In this document: piece by piece, positions 7,615 to 8,227 of the stretch
Position numbering within the stretch: the first letter of the stretch is position 1
Layout of the letters: each line of letters begins with the position of its first letter
Origin: Nitrososphaeraceae archaeon
GTDB lineage: Archaea; Thermoproteota; Nitrososphaeria; Nitrososphaerales; Nitrososphaeraceae
Length of the DNA stretch: 8,227 nucleotides
Direction: 5' to 3'
Assembly (NCBI GenBank): GCA_025936955.1
Contig: JAICSL010000059.1
Coordinates: 1 to 8,227 of the forward strand
Notes under the pieces: model-generated
Told to the model about the DNA's origin: nothing
Databases searched by the model: none
The model's input: the letters and a program-made list of their open reading frames with translations, nothing else
Made by a program: the position numbers and the translations under genes

Positions 7615-8052
7615 ATGGCAAAGTCTCCTTTAGGATTATTTGCTGGTCGGGTTCTGAGAACAAAAAGGAGCCGAGCTAGATGGGCAAATAAGTATTATAA
7701 GAGAAGGATGTTGATGTTAGACAAAAAGGCTAATCCCTTGGAAGGTGCTCCACAAGCGAGAGGAATTGTACTAGAAAAGGTCGGTATTGAATCAAAACAA
7801 CCCAATTCAGCTGTTAGAAAATGTGTAAGAGTACAGTTGATAAAAAATGGCAAATCGATTACAGCCTTTCTTCCTAGAGACGGCGCGTTAAATTTCGTAG
7901 ATGAGCATGACGAAGTCATATTGGAAGGTATAGGTGGCTCTATGGGTGGTGCTATGGGAGATATTCCAGGTGTTAGATGGCAGGTTTTTAAGGTAAATGG
8001 TGTATCTTTGATAGAACTCGTTTACGGCAAAAAGGAGAAACCGAGGAGGTAA
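7615..8052 (+). CDS. rps12: 30S ribosomal protein S12 (uS12)
   Basis: A 145-residue small-subunit protein of the decoding centre, close to the usual archaeal length of about 145-147. The universal signature KQPNSAVRKCVRVQL is at residues 61-75, followed by LIKNGKSITAFLP (75-87), DEHDEV (96-101) and GDIPGVR (115-121). The C-terminus, GKKEKPRR, is the archaeal/eukaryotic form. The N-terminal AKSPLGLFAGR and basic RWANKYYKRR resemble thaumarchaeal rather than euryarchaeal S12. The segment before GDIPGVR is Gly/Met-rich (GGSMGGAMG, 107-115), where other archaeal and eukaryotic S12 usually carry a GRKGHAVG-like basic stretch. The ATG follows the nusA stop directly and has a good Shine-Dalgarno; the tail of this gene carries the rps7 ribosome-binding site. 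Confidence 0.97.
   Translation: MAKSPLGLFAGRVLRTKRSRARWANKYYKRRMLMLDKKANPLEGAPQARGIVLEKVGIESKQPNSAVRKCVRVQLIKNGKSITAFLPRDGALNFVDEHDEVILEGIGGSMGGAMGDIPGVRWQVFKVNGVSLIELVYGKKEKPRR
8044..8050 (+). promoter_or_regulatory. Strong Shine-Dalgarno of rps7, inside the end of rps12
   Basis: AGGAGGT is a 7-nt match to the anti-Shine-Dalgarno sequence, the strongest in the window. It lies 7 nt before the TTG at 8058. It is built from the last two Arg codons of rps12 and the T of its TAA stop. The strong site may compensate for the weak TTG start codon. Confidence 0.75.
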
Positions 8053-8057
8053 ATAAA

Positions 8058-8227
8058 TTGAGTGGTAGAGAACAGATAAATATTTTATTGTTCAATAAAT
8101 GGGATACTAGTAAAATCGAGATAAAAGACGTTGGTCTTCAAAATGTAATTTCTTTAAAGCCAGCAACTGTTATTCCAATTTCCTTTGGCAAACATGAGCA
8201 CCAGCGGTTGAAAAAGGCTGAAGTAAA
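8058..8227 (+). CDS. rps7: 30S ribosomal protein S7 (uS7), 3'-truncated by the window edge
   Basis: The first 56 codons of a protein that nucleates assembly of the small-subunit head. Translation from TTG reads M(TTG)SGREQINILLFNKWDTS, then KIEIKDVGLQNVISLKP and a segment ending FGKHEHQRLKKAEVK. The LFNKWD...EIKDVGLQ..I pattern, followed by a basic segment where GR/GKH-type residues precede a Lys-rich helix, is that of archaeal S7. Position directly after rps12 is the conserved str-operon order. There is no in-frame ATG or GTG near the Shine-Dalgarno, so TTG 8058 is the likely start; it is 5 bp after the rps12 stop. About three quarters of the gene lies beyond the window. Confidence 0.88.
   Translation, partial: MSGREQINILLFNKWDTSKIEIKDVGLQNVISLKPATVIPISFGKHEHQRLKKAEV

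Noticed and set aside
1..8227. Mobile elements, CRISPR arrays, defence genes or other novel system
   Set aside because: Every long frame is a recognised housekeeping gene in the standard archaeal order. I saw no direct-repeat arrays, terminal inverted repeats or foreign-looking genes.

Overview
This window is a stretch of the conserved archaeal RNA polymerase / ribosomal protein operon, all on the plus strand. The order is rpoB (5' end cut off) - rpoA - rpl30e - nusA - rps12 - rps7 (3' end cut off). The gene order, the TTG start of rps7, the Shine-Dalgarno motifs and the protein sequences are archaeal. The largest subunit RpoA is one continuous 1269-residue chain, whereas most archaea encode it as two genes (A' and A''). 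RpoB also runs uninterrupted through the place where many euryarchaea split it. An unsplit RpoA, AT-rich DNA and a distinctive S12 sequence point to the Thaumarchaeota/Nitrososphaeria, the ammonia-oxidizer lineage. Aigarchaeal or Asgard relatives are not strictly excluded, and I cannot name a genus.

Layout: 1-2771 is the C-terminal ~80% of RpoB. After a 26-bp gap, 2798-6607 is fused RpoA. rpl30e (6591-6920) starts inside the end of rpoA (17-bp overlap). A 214-bp intergenic stretch (6921-7134) is the only sizeable non-coding region. It holds two dyads, weak TATA-like elements and a 42-codon reading frame ending in an ATGA overlap with nusA. nusA (7135-7614) is followed directly by rps12 (7615-8052), and rps7 starts at a TTG 5 bp later (8058) and runs off the window.

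Functionally, RpoB and RpoA form the catalytic core of the polymerase. NusA is a small two-KH-domain RNA-binding protein thought to act in transcription elongation, termination or rRNA synthesis. L30e, S12 and S7 are ribosomal proteins. Tight spacing and Shine-Dalgarno motifs inside preceding genes suggest co-transcription and translational coupling of rpoB-rpoA-rpl30e and of nusA-rps12-rps7. The spacer before nusA is the natural place for an internal promoter or regulatory leader.

This is an ordinary housekeeping region. I found no mobile element, CRISPR, tRNA/rRNA, intein or novel system. The rpl30e-nusA spacer is the only part not explained by known genes.
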